A DNA stretch of 64,000 nt from Peromyscus leucopus (taxonomy: Eukaryota; Chordata; Mammalia; Rodentia; Cricetidae), in contig NC_051075.1 in the NCBI RefSeq assembly GCF_004664715.2, forward strand, positions 32,074,504 through 32,138,503, written 5' to 3'. The notes beneath the pieces are model-generated. The model saw only the letters and a program-made list of their open reading frames with translations, was not told the origin of the DNA and ran no database searches. The translations under genes were made by a program, and so were the position numbers. The stretch's first letter is position 1. Each line of letters starts with the position of its first letter. Of this stretch, positions 1-13,470 are shown piece by piece.

Positions 1-448
1 AGACTAGGATTTGTGAAAACAAAGTTTATTCTCTTGACCCTTATGAGGTCAGGAGTCAGCCTAGAGAAAAGATAAAGGACTAGTGTGCCATTCTGGAGCA
101 AAGCTGTTTTTCATAGTCCCTGCTGGAGAAGACTTCCTGCCCTCTTTCCTTCATGGCTGGTACTCCAGAGAACTACAATCTCTCCTGCTTGTCTAGCAGA
201 GTCTCTATCCTGAGTTCCTCACCCTCATGGGGATCAAGATCCACCCTGTACTTTGTGTCTTGTTGGTACAGTCATGTAGCAAATTGTCTATAATTTTTCA
301 ACACTGAGGTAAGTGACAGAGCACCCAGGCAAGCAGGTTCTAGATTCCAGACAGAGAGGACAGGGCCCTGCTGTCACCTACTTATCTGTGATTCACTATT
401 GAGCTCTCAATACACATCGCACTGAAAAAGGACTATCTCAGTTAGGGT
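1..448. other. Intergenic, no gene recognised
   Basis: Unique-looking sequence of mixed composition. The opening reminds me faintly of an old MaLR-type LTR in antisense, but I cannot support that. Confidence 0.5.
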
Positions 449-820
449 TTCTATTACTGTGAAGAAACACCATGATCAAAGTAAAACATTTAACAGGGGC
501 TAGCTTATAGTTCAGAGGTTTAGTCCATTACTATCATGGCAAGAAGCATGGGCTCACGTAGGCAGACATGTGCTGGAGAAGAGCTGAGAGGTCTACATTT
601 TGATCAGCAGGCAGCAGGAAAAGAGTGAGACACTGGGCCTGGCTTGAGCTTCTGAAACCTCAAACCCCACCCACAGTGGCATATTTCCTCCAGCAAGGCC
701 ACACCTACTCCAACAAAGCCATACCTCATAACCCTTCAAATAGTACCAACCTCTATGAGCCTACCAGAGGGGATGGCATTTTCATTCAAACCACCACATG
801 CACCATAGTGATTTATTACA
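449..820 (+). repeat. Rodent interspersed repeat (LTR-like family, unnamed)
   Basis: Starts with the common rodent phrase 'agttagggtttctattactg' and runs through 'ggcaagaagcatggg' and 'ctccagcaaggccacacct' to 'caaaccaccaca'. I recognise this pattern as a frequent rodent interspersed repeat but cannot name the subfamily. The small reading frame inside (625-828) is repeat sequence, not a gene. Confidence 0.6.
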
Positions 821-2859
821 AACTCTAGTACAGGATGCTGATGTGGCCTTAACAATGAACAGGGAATCATCCTGACACTAAGCCTTGCATAAAGTATTGA
901 TCACTTTTATTACATACTCTATGTTTCTGGGTTTGCTTAGAATAGCCTTTTTTCTTGTTTCAAATATAACTGCTTTGCCAGTTATATATATTTCAAATAT
1001 AACTGCTTATACAAAGAAGTAGTACTTATAAAATGTTAAGTATGTTTGCTGATTACATGTTATCTCATTAAATCTTTATAATGAATGCTCAGAGGAAGAC
1101 GTTGTTTCTTGTTCCTACTGCCAAGAAGCCATGATTTCTTCTGTGTTTGGAAAGTACTCCTATTGAAAGTACTTTTTGTTTTTGATTGCTTTGTTTCTTC
1201 TAGAAGGTTCTTGAAAGAACCAAGACTGGAACCCATACTGTCGCTTATGCTGAGAAACTCATCATGAGTGATGAATTCATTACAACTCAAGAATGGAAAT
1301 AACATTTGTTGGATAAAATCTATTCTATACTTTAACTAAAAATAGTGTGTTCAAGTACTTACCTCTGAAACTCAAGTTTGAGAAAAAAAAAATTAGACAT
1401 GAAAATTTTAAAGCCAGAATGTATATACATAAACCTCTACATTGTTTCTTGGTTTTGTGTTAATAAAAAGTTTGTACAGAGTAAACCTCTCCTGTGTGTT
1501 TTCTAGAGACAATCTCTTCTTTACTAAGTATCTGTGCTCACACAATGTACACATCTCTGTCTCACCAGCATATCCTCTGGTTTTCCATAACTCCTCTTTA
1601 ACCTAATCAAGAACTATAATTTGTGAAATTTGGCTTGTTTTCTTTAATAACCAGGAATAAATCAACCTTTCTGTTTCATAGCTCTCCTTCTTTGGCAATT
1701 TACACATTTAAGAAAGCTCAGCTAAAGTTAATGTACCCAAGATCACACAGATTTTTTTGTGTGATTGGCAAATTAATATGAATACAGACCCACCTGACAC
1801 TGACCTATTATTCTACACCCCCTCAAGGGCTAAGAGAACAAGTGAGAAGTACTATATGAGTATATCAATAGAATAAGCGGAAGAATACATGTCTACACAG
1901 AAATGAATGTTTTATAAAAATACAGCATAAAGCAGTTTTGCTAAATAAGATCTTGCTCTCTTCCTAGTGGGTTTCTGTACCTCAAAAGTACCATCAAGTA
2001 CACAAAGATGTAAAGAAAGAGAGAGCATCACCATGATGGTTGATATTAGGAAACGGAATGTCTGAGTGGTATCCTCAAGTGCATGGAGCACCACATGATT
2101 AAATGACCAGAGTGTTAGTGTCTATTTGAGACTTCATTATGCAATGGCTACAAAAGCAGATTCTGAAATTAAACCACCTAAGAATGCCTGGGCCACTTCA
2201 TCTGCTTGTATGATCCTGGGAAAATTACATTATAAACATATTAGTACTCTGCAAACCTACAAAAATAGTTGTTTTTATCATAAATAAATATATTGGCTTT
2301 AGAATGAGAGACATATCTATTTCACAATTTGAATTCACTGTTATGTTCAACTAACAAATTCAGACATTCCAAATGAGCATGGTAAATTCTTGTTAAGCAG
2401 TTATGTAAGACACATCAGGTTTGAAAGCGCACAGGGTGGTTTTGCAGGTAAGATGTGTACATATTACATATCTTTACTCAAAATCTAGAAATCCTGGCAG
2501 ACAACCTACCTAACACAAAGAAAAGGTCCTCTCTGATATGCATAGGAACTAAGAGATACTAAACCCAATACTTGAAGATGTCCTTTAACTAGCAAACATT
2601 AGAATGAGAAACTCCAACAGCTGGTGTGTGCTCAACTATTGTTTTACAAAGTCTGTGACTATTTCTTCTGTTGCTCTCATTCATGTTCAAGACTGAATAG
2701 AATCCTTTTGTCTAAGATATATTCTAAGATCCCAAAATTATCTTTCCAATGGAAGGAATAAAAACCTATGTTTTACACTAATGGATCTGATGTCCACTTG
2801 TTTATACATAGTATACATAAGGCTTAAGGCTCAAAAAAAGAAATTTGAAAGGTCTTAAG
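821..2859. other. AT-rich intergenic DNA, no gene
   Basis: Both strands show only short chance frames. A local duplication of 'tttcaaatataactgctt' occurs around 958-1007. No SINE, LTR or RNA gene was recognised. Confidence 0.6.
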
Positions 2860-3082
2860 GGTCTGGAGAGATGGCTCAGTGGTTAAGAGCACAGGTTTCT
2901 CTTCCAGAAAACCTGGGTTCTACTCCCAGCACCCACAATATGGATCACAAGGATCCATAACTCCAGTCCCAGAGGATCTGGTGGTCTTTCTGGGCATGAA
3001 ACATATGTGGTACACATACAGACATGCAACCAAAACAGCCATACACATAAAATAAAATAAATCAAATCAAAAAGTTAAATTA
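2860..3082 (+). mobile_element. B2 SINE
   Basis: Begins with the B2 tRNA-like head 'tggagagatggctcagtggt' and contains the B2 body and an A-rich AATAAA-containing tail. Flanks 'aaaggtcttaag' (about 2848-2859) and 'aaaaagtcttaag' (about 3083-3095) form a target-site duplication. Confidence 0.9.
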
Positions 3083-3095
3083 AAAAAGTCTTAAG

Positions 3096-4197
3096 TAATA
3101 TAAAATAAAAATTAAATATATTTGGACTATGACTTCAAATAAAAGCAAAATTTGGTAAAAATAAAGGTGAAATAATAAAGGACAGGGAAGGCAGCTAAAG
3201 CGATAGAGTATTTACCTAGTCATACCAAGAAATAAATAAATAAAGCCTAAGCTTTTGTATAACTTTTCTTTAGAGAGCTACGTATTTTGTAACACACAAA
3301 AAATATTAATGCCCCAGGCTATATGTGGTATTTATTACAGCCTCCAGAAGAAAATTTGTAGTACACACATTGTAACAGTCTAAATCTAATCTAACAGGAA
3401 AAGGTTATTATAAAAATATTATTTGTAAATGAAATATAAGGAATTCAGACATATAGGAATTCTTTACGGCATTCTAGAGCTGAGGGACTGTACCCCCAGA
3501 AAGGCAAACTTGGGAGATGTTTGCAGAAATGGTGTGTTTTAACCATAGGGTAGTATGGAAATTTATTTATTCAATTAGGCAGGGGCCCTCTGGAGTTTTG
3601 GATCGGGAGTCTGCAAAAAAATGACATCTTCCAGAGTGCAACTGATGGTGTTGTGTGTGCAATGAGAACAGAAGATTTTCAGAGCATGCATCACATACAG
3701 TTTTCATGTCTGGGGGGAATCTGAGAAAATCATATTCACCTTAGGCGTCAAGGTCATGCAGTAACTCTCTTCTTAAAGGTCAGTGGATGAAGCCGCAGCA
3801 GCCAGCAGACATGCTTAAACCCACACCGGTCTGCATGGGAGTCTGCGCAGCAGCTTTTCCTCCTGCTAAGTCCGTTCACATCCTTTTCTGAGAGAGTTTA
3901 ACTTTATAAGCTCTTCAAAGGAGAAATTCCTGGAGGAATGGTATTGTTTATCACAGAGAATATGTTGAAGATTGCATATAGAGCTAAGAGGCAATAAATT
4001 AAAAACTGACAGTCACAGGAACTTTATGAATACTTCCTTGCTATGTTTTCTAGACACGTTTATTCTTTCAAAAATAACTTTTTGAATACTTACTAGTTGT
4101 GATAAAAGACTAAAAATACACCATTCCTTTCTCTAACAGGAGGAGGACATTCAAATAATGAAACTGTTTAAATCCAAGGTTGTGTGTGCCATAGTGT

Positions 4198-4200
<3 letters not shown>
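3096..4200. other. Intergenic DNA, no gene
   Basis: AT-rich unique sequence. No coding frame, RNA gene or clear repeat seen. Confidence 0.55.

Positions 4201-4234
<34 letters not shown>
4201..4234. repeat. (GT)n microsatellite
   Basis: About 17 uninterrupted GT units, with an imperfect start just upstream. Confidence 0.97.
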
Positions 4235-4236
<2 letters not shown>

Positions 4237-5579
4237 CATAGGTAAGTTCTCACAACACATTTCTGCCTGTGGCATGCAGAAAGGTAACTTTACTATGTTG
4301 TAGCACCATAATGTTATGAGGTATACCCAGCAAGTACCACCAAAACCATCCAAGTATTTATGTTTGCATGATCTTAGTTTAAGGACTGAATGGAATCAAG
4401 CACTTTCCTCTGAGAGCATCACCATGATTTTCTTGAACATTGATATATTTTCCTGAGAGGCATGGGTTTCTTAGAGTCCAAGCAGAAACTATATACCCCA
4501 AGTCTGCTGTCCCTAAGCTCAATAAGCTTATAGGATTATATTTCATTCACAAAACTGTTACAATTGATGGATATTAAAAGGCATTTGAACCTTAAGCTAG
4601 TCTCAGACTTTTATGATCTTGAAATTTCTAATTCAATGCAATTAAAATGAACCAAAACACAGCTGAGTCCAGAGACTGACAGGAGCTGCAAAGTTGATAA
4701 AAAAAATCTAATAAACAGTCCATTGCACTTTTCAGCCTGAAAATTATGGAGTAGGTAAGAAACTTAGTATACTGGCTTTTGTTCAAGCCATAGGGTTGGC
4801 TACAGAGAACATATAAGAAGAAAACCAATTAAGGTCTCTATAGACGCAGGTATAGTAATTTCAGGTGTTTGTTGAAGTAATACTTCAGGAGAAAGTGGGT
4901 AATAGAAAGACAATGGGAGTTAAGCAAAGAAGCGATCAAAGATGGTATCCAGCTTCTACTTAAGCACAATGTTGGTCCCACCTTGAGGCAATTAGGCTAG
5001 GCTCTTAGAATAATTCTCCCATTACATGCTGTGTATCATCTGTTGCTCAGGCTGCTTTGGGGAAGGGAACAGGACATGACTTCCTGGTGAGGTAAGTCAG
5101 CAGATATGTGCTAGTTTCTGCTAGCTGTGGGCAGGTCTTTCCTTTCTCCACTATGGAAATAACCTTCCAGGAGTATTTTACTAGACTGCTAGGTGCTTCT
5201 CAGTGCAATCAAGTTGACCGTCAGGATTAACCTGTTATAAGGAGCAAACAACAACCGCAGTTGCTGAATTGAGAACAGTAGCAAGCAGATGGTCTGGGAA
5301 TGATAACAACTGTGTCTAGTACACACAACCAAAAAGGAACTTTGTGGGATCCATTTGAAATAGAAGCCTTGAATAAGAGAGTCCGAGACATCTGAGAGGA
5401 AGAAACGGTGTTAGTAATTGTATATAAAAATCACAACAAAAATTAAACTTTGAAAATAGACCAGAGTGAAGCAATTAGAATCTCCTCAGCCAGCACCCTA
5501 CTTTATCTCTCAGGAGAATATTTTTTAAATTATAAACCTTTTTTAGTGTTTTCTTCTATTGTAAAGAATAATTGATGAG
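4235..5579. other. Intergenic DNA, no gene
   Basis: Unique-looking sequence with only chance frames. Confidence 0.55.
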
Positions 5580-5752
5580 GCCGGGCGGTGGTGGCGTACG
5601 CCTTTAATCCCAGCACTCGGGAGGCAGAGCCAGGCAGATCTCTGTGAGTTCGAGGCCAGCCTGGGCTACCAAGTGAGTCCCAGGAAAGGCGCAAAGCTAC
5701 ACAGAGAAACCCTGTCTCAAAAAACCAAAAAAAAAAAAAAAGAAAAAAAAAA
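5580..5752 (+). mobile_element. B1 SINE, nearly intact, cricetid type
   Basis: Full-length B1 with head 'gccgggcggtggtggcg', the right half ending in the cricetid-type 'ggcgcaaagctacacagag', and an A-rich tail. It is flanked by near-identical direct repeats around 'agaataattgatg' on the left and 'agaagaattgatg' on the right. Low divergence implies recent insertion. Confidence 0.95.
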
Positions 5753-6697
5753 AGAAGAAGAATTGATGGAAAACAAAATAAAAGTGGAATTTACACCAAA
5801 TAGACAAGCAGAGCCACTAAGTAGGGGTCTAATCTCAAAAAAAGGCCAACAGTTACATAGAGGAGAAGCTCACAGTGGTGTCTAGAGTGGCTAGCTTCCC
5901 TAGATGCTGTCACTGAGAGGCTTTGAGAGATAAAACAAACAAACAAACAAACAAAAAAAAAAAACCTTTCACGTGTATTTGCAAATGACAGGCTGAACTC
6001 CACTGTAATAAAATAAAAGAGGAACTTGATTATGCATAACCAAACAAGAATATACTGTTTGACAATATCCTAGTGATTTGCAATTTTCTCGTCTTAAAAG
6101 AAAGTCACACTGTATTTTTGACTCATTAAATGGAGATAAGTCTTTCTCCTGACTGAGAAGCTGAAACTTGATTTTCAATTTAACTAAATACTGTTTCCCG
6201 TACTAAAACTAGACCGTTTGAAGCAATGGCAATTAACCTCTGATTATTTAATCAAGTCCTAGGAATTATGCACACATGTCTAAGTCCCAAGAATAATTTA
6301 GGATCAAATCAAAACACAATTATGCTTTTACCTCCACTGACCTCTAACTATGGCTGCTGAGGTTAATTTATTCCTTCACTTTTGTCAAGAGACTCTGTCA
6401 GACCCATAATTTCCTTGATACCTGTTGAGTGTGTGGTCCTGAGCTACCCACACATACTTTAAATCTACCAGGTAGTTTGCTTATTGCCCGTTTTGTTCTT
6501 TGAAGCTAGATAGCATTAGGGTGGGCTCACTACACTTGCACTCCCTAGGCCCACCCAGCATGAATTCACATTCCAGGATACTTACAATCTCCTTTGCCAC
6601 GATTAATCTGTAAGTCATTTCTAGCTTCTCAAGGGCATGCTCATCACATTAGAAGGAAGGAAGACCACATTTCATCTCTTGTAAAAAGCCTCCATAA
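5753..6697. other. Intergenic DNA with an (AAAC)n run
   Basis: Contains an (AAAC)n/poly-A patch at about 5935-5964. No gene seen. Confidence 0.55.
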
Positions 6698-6866
6698 GCC
6701 GGGCGGCGGTGGCGCACGCCTTTAATCCCAGCACTCGGGAGGCAGAGGCAGGCGGATCTCTGTGAGTTCGAGGCCAGCCTGGGCTACCAAGTGAGTTCCA
6801 GGAAAGGCGCAAAGCTACACAGAGAAACCCTGTCTCGAAAAACAAAAAAAAAACAAAACAAAAAAC
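6698..6866 (+). mobile_element. B1 SINE, nearly intact, cricetid type
   Basis: Head 'gccgggcggcggtggcg' and the same right-hand variant as the copy at 5580, ending in an A-rich tail. Direct repeats 'gcctccataa' / 'acctccataa' flank it. Confidence 0.95.
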
Positions 6867-6880
6867 AAAAACCTCCATAA

Positions 6881-6950
6881 ATACACACACACACACACAC
6901 ACACATATGTATAAATATACATATATATATATGTATATATATACATATAT
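6881..6950. repeat. (CA)n followed by (TA)-rich microsatellite
   Basis: About ten CA units pass into imperfect TATA/ATGTATAT tracts just after the B1 tail. A microsatellite seeded at a SINE tail is a usual arrangement. Confidence 0.9.
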
Positions 6951-8774
6951 ATTTAAGCCAATGGAATTCTGATATCTTACATAGAATCTTTGGGTATTGT
7001 GATGGTAAAAATATACCCCAGTTTCAAATAAACCAAAGTAGAGGAAAGACTAGATGCACATACGTTAATCCCACTTCAAAGGAGCAGTTGTTCTAGTCCT
7101 TGGGAGAGCTGCAGAGTTCTGTCAGCTCTATCATTTTCATTTAGAGCATTCTTGGAACAGGGAGGCAACCTGCCTCAGGGTCTCAAGTGTGGATATGGAC
7201 AAAATAGGTAGCTAGACTCCTAACTAAAAGTTGAGCTTCCTTTTTTGTTTACCAGTGCCTATAAAGATGTCTTTTCTATTTTTAAGCATAAATTACCTAT
7301 ATAGGTACCAACTTTGCTTGGTCATTGTAAGTAGGTTAGGGAAGACTAGCTCAGAGGTCACATAACACATTTTTTTTTTTAGCCTCATTAAACTTAATAT
7401 TTAAGGAGAATCACTTTTTCACTTCAAGTATTCATGTAATTATTCTAATTTTGTTTCTGCCTACTAGTATGGAACTATCCTGAGCTAAATAGTAAAAAGA
7501 AATCTGCAATGAAAATACATCCAATCTTAATAAGATCTGGATAATTAGCTTACAGGATTAAGCCAATACACTTCGCTCAAATTAACAAACTTTTGCATTC
7601 AACCACAACTCATAAGATTTCTTTATAATTTGCCTTCCATGTTTTAAAAGCTCTAACAATGTACTCAAAACCACACAGTTTATAAACCAAGGACTGAGCT
7701 AATATTTTTACGTTCTTTCTTCAGTGGAAAACACTATCATGGGAGCCTAGAAGGGTATGAAATTTTTCTTCCAAAGCAATAATCTTATATTACACCAGGA
7801 AGCTAAAATACTACACTCACAAGTGTCATATTGCAAAGCCTCCACAAGCGATTGAAAGGGTTTCACTTTTGTCTGGAGTCATTATAAAGCAAATCAAATC
7901 ATTTTATGTAAAACTCAATCCTCGGTAATCTTCCTTTTTTTCTTGTAACTTAGAAAATGAACAAAAGAGAAAATCTTTTTATTTTATCTGTTGCAAGAAA
8001 ATATGGCAGGACTCAGAAAATACCAATCTCATTTATTAACAGATTTATGGGAAAAGTAGTTTCCCATTCTTTCATCGCCTGAACTGGTAAAATGTGATTA
8101 ATCCCAGCCTAAAGGTTTGAGGTGGAAAAAAAGTAAACCAATTTAGTTTCAGGAAAATTTGAATATCTACACCATCCCACACATAAAATGTTAATGTCCC
8201 ATCTTACTAAGAAATCAATAAGCAATCAAACTCACCTCCAGTATGAATTGCATAGCAATCGCCTTTGAAATGTTTACAAATCAACAGTTTCATTGAGAGG
8301 GAGCACTCAGCAAATATGTTTTTTTTTTTTTCACTAACTTCCAATAACATAATGTAACCTAAGTGCATCAAACTCTTTATAAGAGATTTTTAATCTCCCC
8401 TTGCCTAGTGGAGGAAGTAATAAAAGCAGAGCTCACATTGGAGGGGAGAAAGGTTCTGTTGGGCGAGTTAGGGTGATAAGACTCAGATTAGATAAGGGGA
8501 AGAAGAGGAAGGCCACTTTAAAATTGTCATTGACATCTGCATGAGGCTTACAGCTGAAAGAAGACAAGGATTCAGCTTTTGGTTCTTTGTGCAGTGTTGA
8601 GGAGAACATGGGCTCACACATGCATCTTAGCCGTTGCCCACAGAGAGTGAACCCCGCAAGTACTTCTGTATCATCCAGCTTCTTTTCTTGTGGCCTTAAC
8701 ACTTATGCTCAATATTCCAATAATACTAAATATAAAACTGAGGAAAATGCCTTACAATCACATTTTCATGTTGG
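6951..8774. other. AT-rich intergenic DNA, no gene
   Basis: Only short chance frames on either strand. Short poly-T tracts at about 7370 and 8320. No repeat family recognised with confidence. Confidence 0.55.
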
Positions 8775-8943
8775 TTTTTTTTTTTTTTTTTTTTTTGGTT
8801 TTTCGAGACAGGGTTTCTTTGTGTAGCTTTGCACCTTTCCTGGAACTCACTTGGTAGACCAGGCTGGCCTCGAACTCACAGAGATCCACCTGCCTCTGCC
8901 TCCCGAGTGCTGGGATTAAAGGCGTGCACCACCACCGCCCGGC
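8775..8943 (-). mobile_element. B1 SINE
   Basis: Reverse-complement B1: a long T tract, then 'cgagacagggtttctttgtg', ending 'ccaccaccgcccggc'. Short direct repeats 'tcatgtt' flank both ends. Confidence 0.95.
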
Positions 8944-9302
8944 TCATGTTCTTACAGTAATAATTTTCAAAGTTTCGCAAAGCCTTCTTAAAAATACAAT
9001 CTATTCTGTAAGTATGACCAAACTTTCTCCAAGGACTTAAGCAAGGAGCTACATTTTGAGAGACGCATCACTTGGTAAGTTTGGAACCATAATGGGGAAA
9101 TGCTGGCCTAATTTGGGAGCTGATGATCAGATCCTAGCAAAGCTATTAATATTATCAAAAATACAGTCAACTTTCAACAATACAGTCAACTTCAACATCT
9201 GACAATGAAAGAAACTGATAAAAGATAAAAATGCATAAAATGCAGGTAATAGGAAGATAATGACATATCAGCTAGATAGATAGCAGATGACCAAGATAGA
9301 TA

Positions 9303-9303
<1 letters not shown>

Positions 9304-9365
<62 letters not shown>

Positions 9366-9375
9366 TAGATAGATA
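9304..9375. repeat. (TAGA)n tetranucleotide microsatellite
   Basis: About 15 nearly perfect TAGA units with a degenerate tail. The serine/leucine/tyrosine-rich frame on the minus strand here is an artefact of the repeat. Confidence 0.97.
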
Positions 9376-9434
9376 TGTACACATATATAAAATGAAGTCA
9401 CACCCACTTCAGGTGACAGTGTTTCCTCCAAGAG

Positions 9435-10670
9435 TCATATATTAGCTGACAAAACCCAGTGCCAGGCAGGGGAAATTTCCCTTCAAGCTGTTGGTGAGAG
9501 GCATCCAAGATACCCCCAACACAATATAGGCAATTGGCATCACCCTTGGCTGCTGCCTTTCAGAACTTGAAGATAATAATTTACTTACTACAGAAGACAC
9601 TACATGTTTCAGGCATAGAACTTAGAGTAATTGAGCTGGAACTTATCAGGAAGCCTCCTTCCTGAGGACTAGATATCACATATCTGAAAGTAATGCAAGC
9701 TGCCAAGGGAGGAAAGCAATGAAGAGTCCTACCCAGCTGCACATCCCACAAACCACAACAATGATCAGCATGGCAAAATATATTCATGGGTACAATAGTG
9801 GCACTGATGTCTTATAGGTAACCAACAGCTATCTAACTGGGTGTAAGACCCACTCAATAAGAGGGAATCCATGACTTGTAAGCTTGTTAACTGCCTGTAG
9901 CTGGTGAGATTATAAACCCTAGAGGACATTCTACTATTGCTACTTTTCTAAGTCACTATGATTTCTAATTCCATTTTAAAATCTTATCCTTTACCCGCAC
10001 ATGGGGATATATCTTATCCCTCATCAAAGAAGCTTCTCTCTGAAACAGACAAATCCACAACTGATCAAAAGGTACAGAATAGACCACGGGGTGATGAACA
10101 ACAACTAACAAATATATAACACAACTCCTAAACCTAAGGCTTATGTATCATCCCACAAGAGGGAATAGAAAGATTATAAAGCCAGAAGACCAGGACATTT
10201 ACTGCAATATAGTATCTTCTACATATGATAGCATCCATGAAATCCCACAAGTTGTCATCTAAGCAAGACCTGAATTGCAATAACACCAGTTGACATGCCA
10301 ATACAGACAGAGGAGGTCTCACAGGTCCCGCTACTAGACCAAAAGCAACAAACAATTAATGGGTGGTAGGGTGGATCATTCTTTTCCAGGGAAGAGCTCC
10401 CTGACCGATTATCCAATTCCAAATTACTAGCTTTAAATACATTACATACAAACACTACTAAATGGACTCAGCAGGTTACATGTGAACACACATGCGTTTG
10501 TAATTATGTATGTGTGTGTATATATATTACACATATATACAATTAAAGATGTCATGAATTTGAGAGGAAGTAGGTGGTACATGGGAGGATTTGGAGGTGG
10601 GAAGAGGGAGGGACCAAAATGACATTACAATGGTTCAGATGTAGGGAATTCATATATATATATATAAATT
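9435..10670 (+). mobile_element. LINE-1 (Lx type) 3' end, 5'-truncated
   Basis: The segment matches, block by block, the other L1 3' pieces in the window (30.1-31.0, 39.8-40.7 kb, and inverted at 55.3-56.5 kb). Shared blocks include 'gccaagggaggaaagcaatg', 'aaccaacagctatctaactg' and the 3' purine-rich 'ggtgggaagagggagggacc'. Orientation is from the purine-rich 3' UTR position. No open ORF remains. Confidence 0.75.
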
Positions 10671-12059
10671 TAGAAATGTATCACTGTCTCACAATGTGCA
10701 TGAAATACACATTGAAAAATAGATTTTTCCATTTCATGTAATCACTTTTGACACACTTTTCATTGGTACAAACAGCACATTTCAACATGAAAGCATCTCC
10801 TTTCCTTTGTTGACTTGGGCAAATTAAATAAGTTAAGAAATAAAACTCCCCTTGAACTTCTTCTATTCTTTTTCCCAAAAAATAAAATGAGTAATTTCTC
10901 AATAATATGGCCGTATACATGAAAGAGAAAGAGAGAGAGATTAATTCAAGACACTAGAACTCAGTTCCTGCACTGGATTATACAAGAGTCATTGTTAGAA
11001 AGTATGACTATTGGGTATGTTTCACACCGTGATTTAAATTTTTCCTTTATTTTGTACATGGTGGAGATGAAAACATAATTATATACTTTAACGTCCTCAT
11101 AATGTGCCCTTAAAACAGGAGTTAGCCCTGCACTGGTTTTCTTTCACTCGAATCACATACCTTGAGCAGGGTCCCTACAGAGTGCTATTATTCTCTCTGC
11201 TCCTTCACTGACGACAGGAATCATTACTAAGGCTCATTTTCCTATGGCGCTGACATTTTCCAGAAGAAAAACTATCTTCAATATAACTCGAAACAGAGAA
11301 TGATTAAAGTTTAAATTCATTAGGCACACAATAAATGTTTATTGAATTTAGCTGAAGTGTCATGAATTTTTCTATTTTAGACTTCATTATGATTTATTTT
11401 CTATTTCATTTATTATGAGAAAACATTTCTATGTTCCAAAGGCTTTGTTATATGTGATTTTCCCCTGTATTGAATAATTCTTTATTCCCTGTTATTATGT
11501 ATAATATTTCAAAGTAAAGTATTTTTATTTTTAAGTGCCCCATCTCTGTTTCTTTTTCTTGCAACAAAGAATTGTATTAAACATCATTTCCCTTTAATAG
11601 TGATTCTTGCTACCTACCTGAACATTGTGAAGATTGATGGTCCCATGAATAAGACACTTGAAATTCTTCATTGTTGTTTGGAGCAGAAAAGAGATCTGTA
11701 AATGGAGGATGGTTGTATTGCATTTCTAGACATCCTACAATAACTCCTTTAAGAATCCTCCTGTCCTTTTGTCTTTGTAAGAAAATTATGAGTAAACATG
11801 AACTTGACAGAATATGGATCCCATTTAATAAGAGAACATTCATTTCTATTTGTTACAGAAGATAGGTTTACCATTGTCCACTCAATAACAACTAAATGGG
11901 GCATGACAAGACCAACTGATTTCAAATTAAGATACAGCAGTTTAACAGTATGCTTCAGCAGTTGGCTTTTTCCTAGCTAGCTATCAGCCAAAGGAGAAAA
12001 TACTGTCTCCTTAAAACCAAGGACTACAAAACTCTTTTATACAGAAATTAGAGGTTTTT
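10671..12059. other. Intergenic DNA, no gene
   Basis: Unique-looking. A 'cacacaataaatgtttattg' phrase near 11326 resembles the end of a MIR or L2 element. No coding frame supported. Confidence 0.5.
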
Positions 12060-12930
12060 CAGGTAAATTCTTTATTACTCTCCTTATTGATTCTGTCATT
12101 TCTTTGTGATATAAGACTAAACTTGACATCAGGAACCCTGAATCTAGGCCCGTTCTTGTCAGTAAAGTAACACAACAGAATCAAACCATGTAGAGATCTA
12201 CTCTTAGAAGTAGATGGCCATGTGAAAATTCTGGATGTAATTGTGGACAGAGTACTGGAAAATCCCAGAGACTTTGGATGCAAAACAGACAAAACACCCC
12301 AGAACCAAACAACCAGAAGGGTTTAGTATGTATGAAAGGCAAGCACAGGACTCCATACCAGGCAGAGGTGTGGTATAAACAGAAAGAGTGCCTGGTATCT
12401 GCATGCCATGTAGACACAGGAAGCTCTTCATCTTCCTCAGCATGTACTGGCAGTACAGTAGCAAGAAGCCAGCTTGAAAGATCTCTTTTCAGTTTTCTGC
12501 CTGTGGGAGTCAAGTGCCCCAGCATGTCCCTGTCTTTGGAAATCTTCATCAAATACTGATTATCTGCCTTGAGAACCAATTTGGCTCCAAGGGAGAGCTT
12601 GTAATATAAAAGCAAGTGGTGGGAGAAGATCTGGGGCCCATAAGGTTATGAAATTCACTTTCCCTTAAGAAGATCCACAGCTCATGAAGCTCAGCTGCAC
12701 CAGTTCCAGCAGATGAATATGTGGTTAAGCATAGGAACTATCATGGGGACACTATTGACAAAGGACCTGAGTTCCCAGAACACACTGCTGACACCCTACA
12801 CTACAGATAATTCAGCCCCACATTGTCTTTTCACCCTCTGAGCAGGCTCCACAAAAGGTGCCACAGAGACCAATGAACTTGGGCATCTGGCACCAGCCCT
12901 GCCCTGGGACTAAACAATTAAAGAGCACCA
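12060..12930. other. GC-richer segment of unknown origin, possible old retrocopy or UTR fragment
   Basis: Less AT-rich and less simple than its surroundings. The minus strand has a 144-codon frame (12615-12181) overlapping an 86-codon frame in another phase, and the plus strand also has open stretches, so no frame stands out. No poly-A tail or flanking repeat was found. I do not recognise a parent gene, and the reading frames are not convincing as real proteins. Confidence 0.25.
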
Positions 12931-13254
12931 GAATGAATCATGTATAGCATCCTATGCTAGTTTATATTACTTAGGACAGCAGTTAGAGAGGCACTGTAGT
13001 TTTTTTTGTTTGTTTAGAAGGAGGTATTACAACTATATCATTTAACAGGAAAAAAAAAAAGTACTCCCATTGAGTACCAAGAAAGAAAGGAAACTTCCAA
13101 CCTGTGTCCAAAGGATGCCCAGCCTAAGAGGTCATGGAAAGAATATAGGGTCAGTGAGGACTGAGATCATCATCTCTTGTCACCATAATCAGCCTCCAAA
13201 ATGGAAAGGAAGCTAATTTTGTTACTAAGATGCTTCGCTCTGCCTCTTTAGATG

Positions 13255-13470
13255 GCATGGTTGTCCTGTGTCCTCTTTACCTGACATTGAACCCAGGGCC
13301 CTGCATAGGTATGCCCTCTACCCCTGAACTACATCCTTCAGCTCCTTTTCATTATTTTGGGAGAAGGGCTAGATAAGTTGACCATGCTTGAACTCATCAT
13401 GTAGCCCAGGCAGGCCTTAAACTCCAATGTATCAAGGATAATTAGTTTGTACCATTATGATTGGCTTTCT
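13255..13470 (-). mobile_element. B4-type SINE (ID plus B1-like halves), diverged
   Basis: 'attgaacccagggccctgca' then 'ctacccctgaactacatcc' is the reverse complement of an ID-type head. It is followed by a reverse-complement B1-like half ('tgtagcccaggcaggccttaaactc'-like). Head plus B1 fusion is the B4 layout. Confidence 0.7.

Noticed and set aside
12181..12615. 144-codon minus-strand frame
   Set aside because: No recognisable domain, competing frames on both strands, and no promoter or poly-A evidence. Kept only as an unexplained segment.
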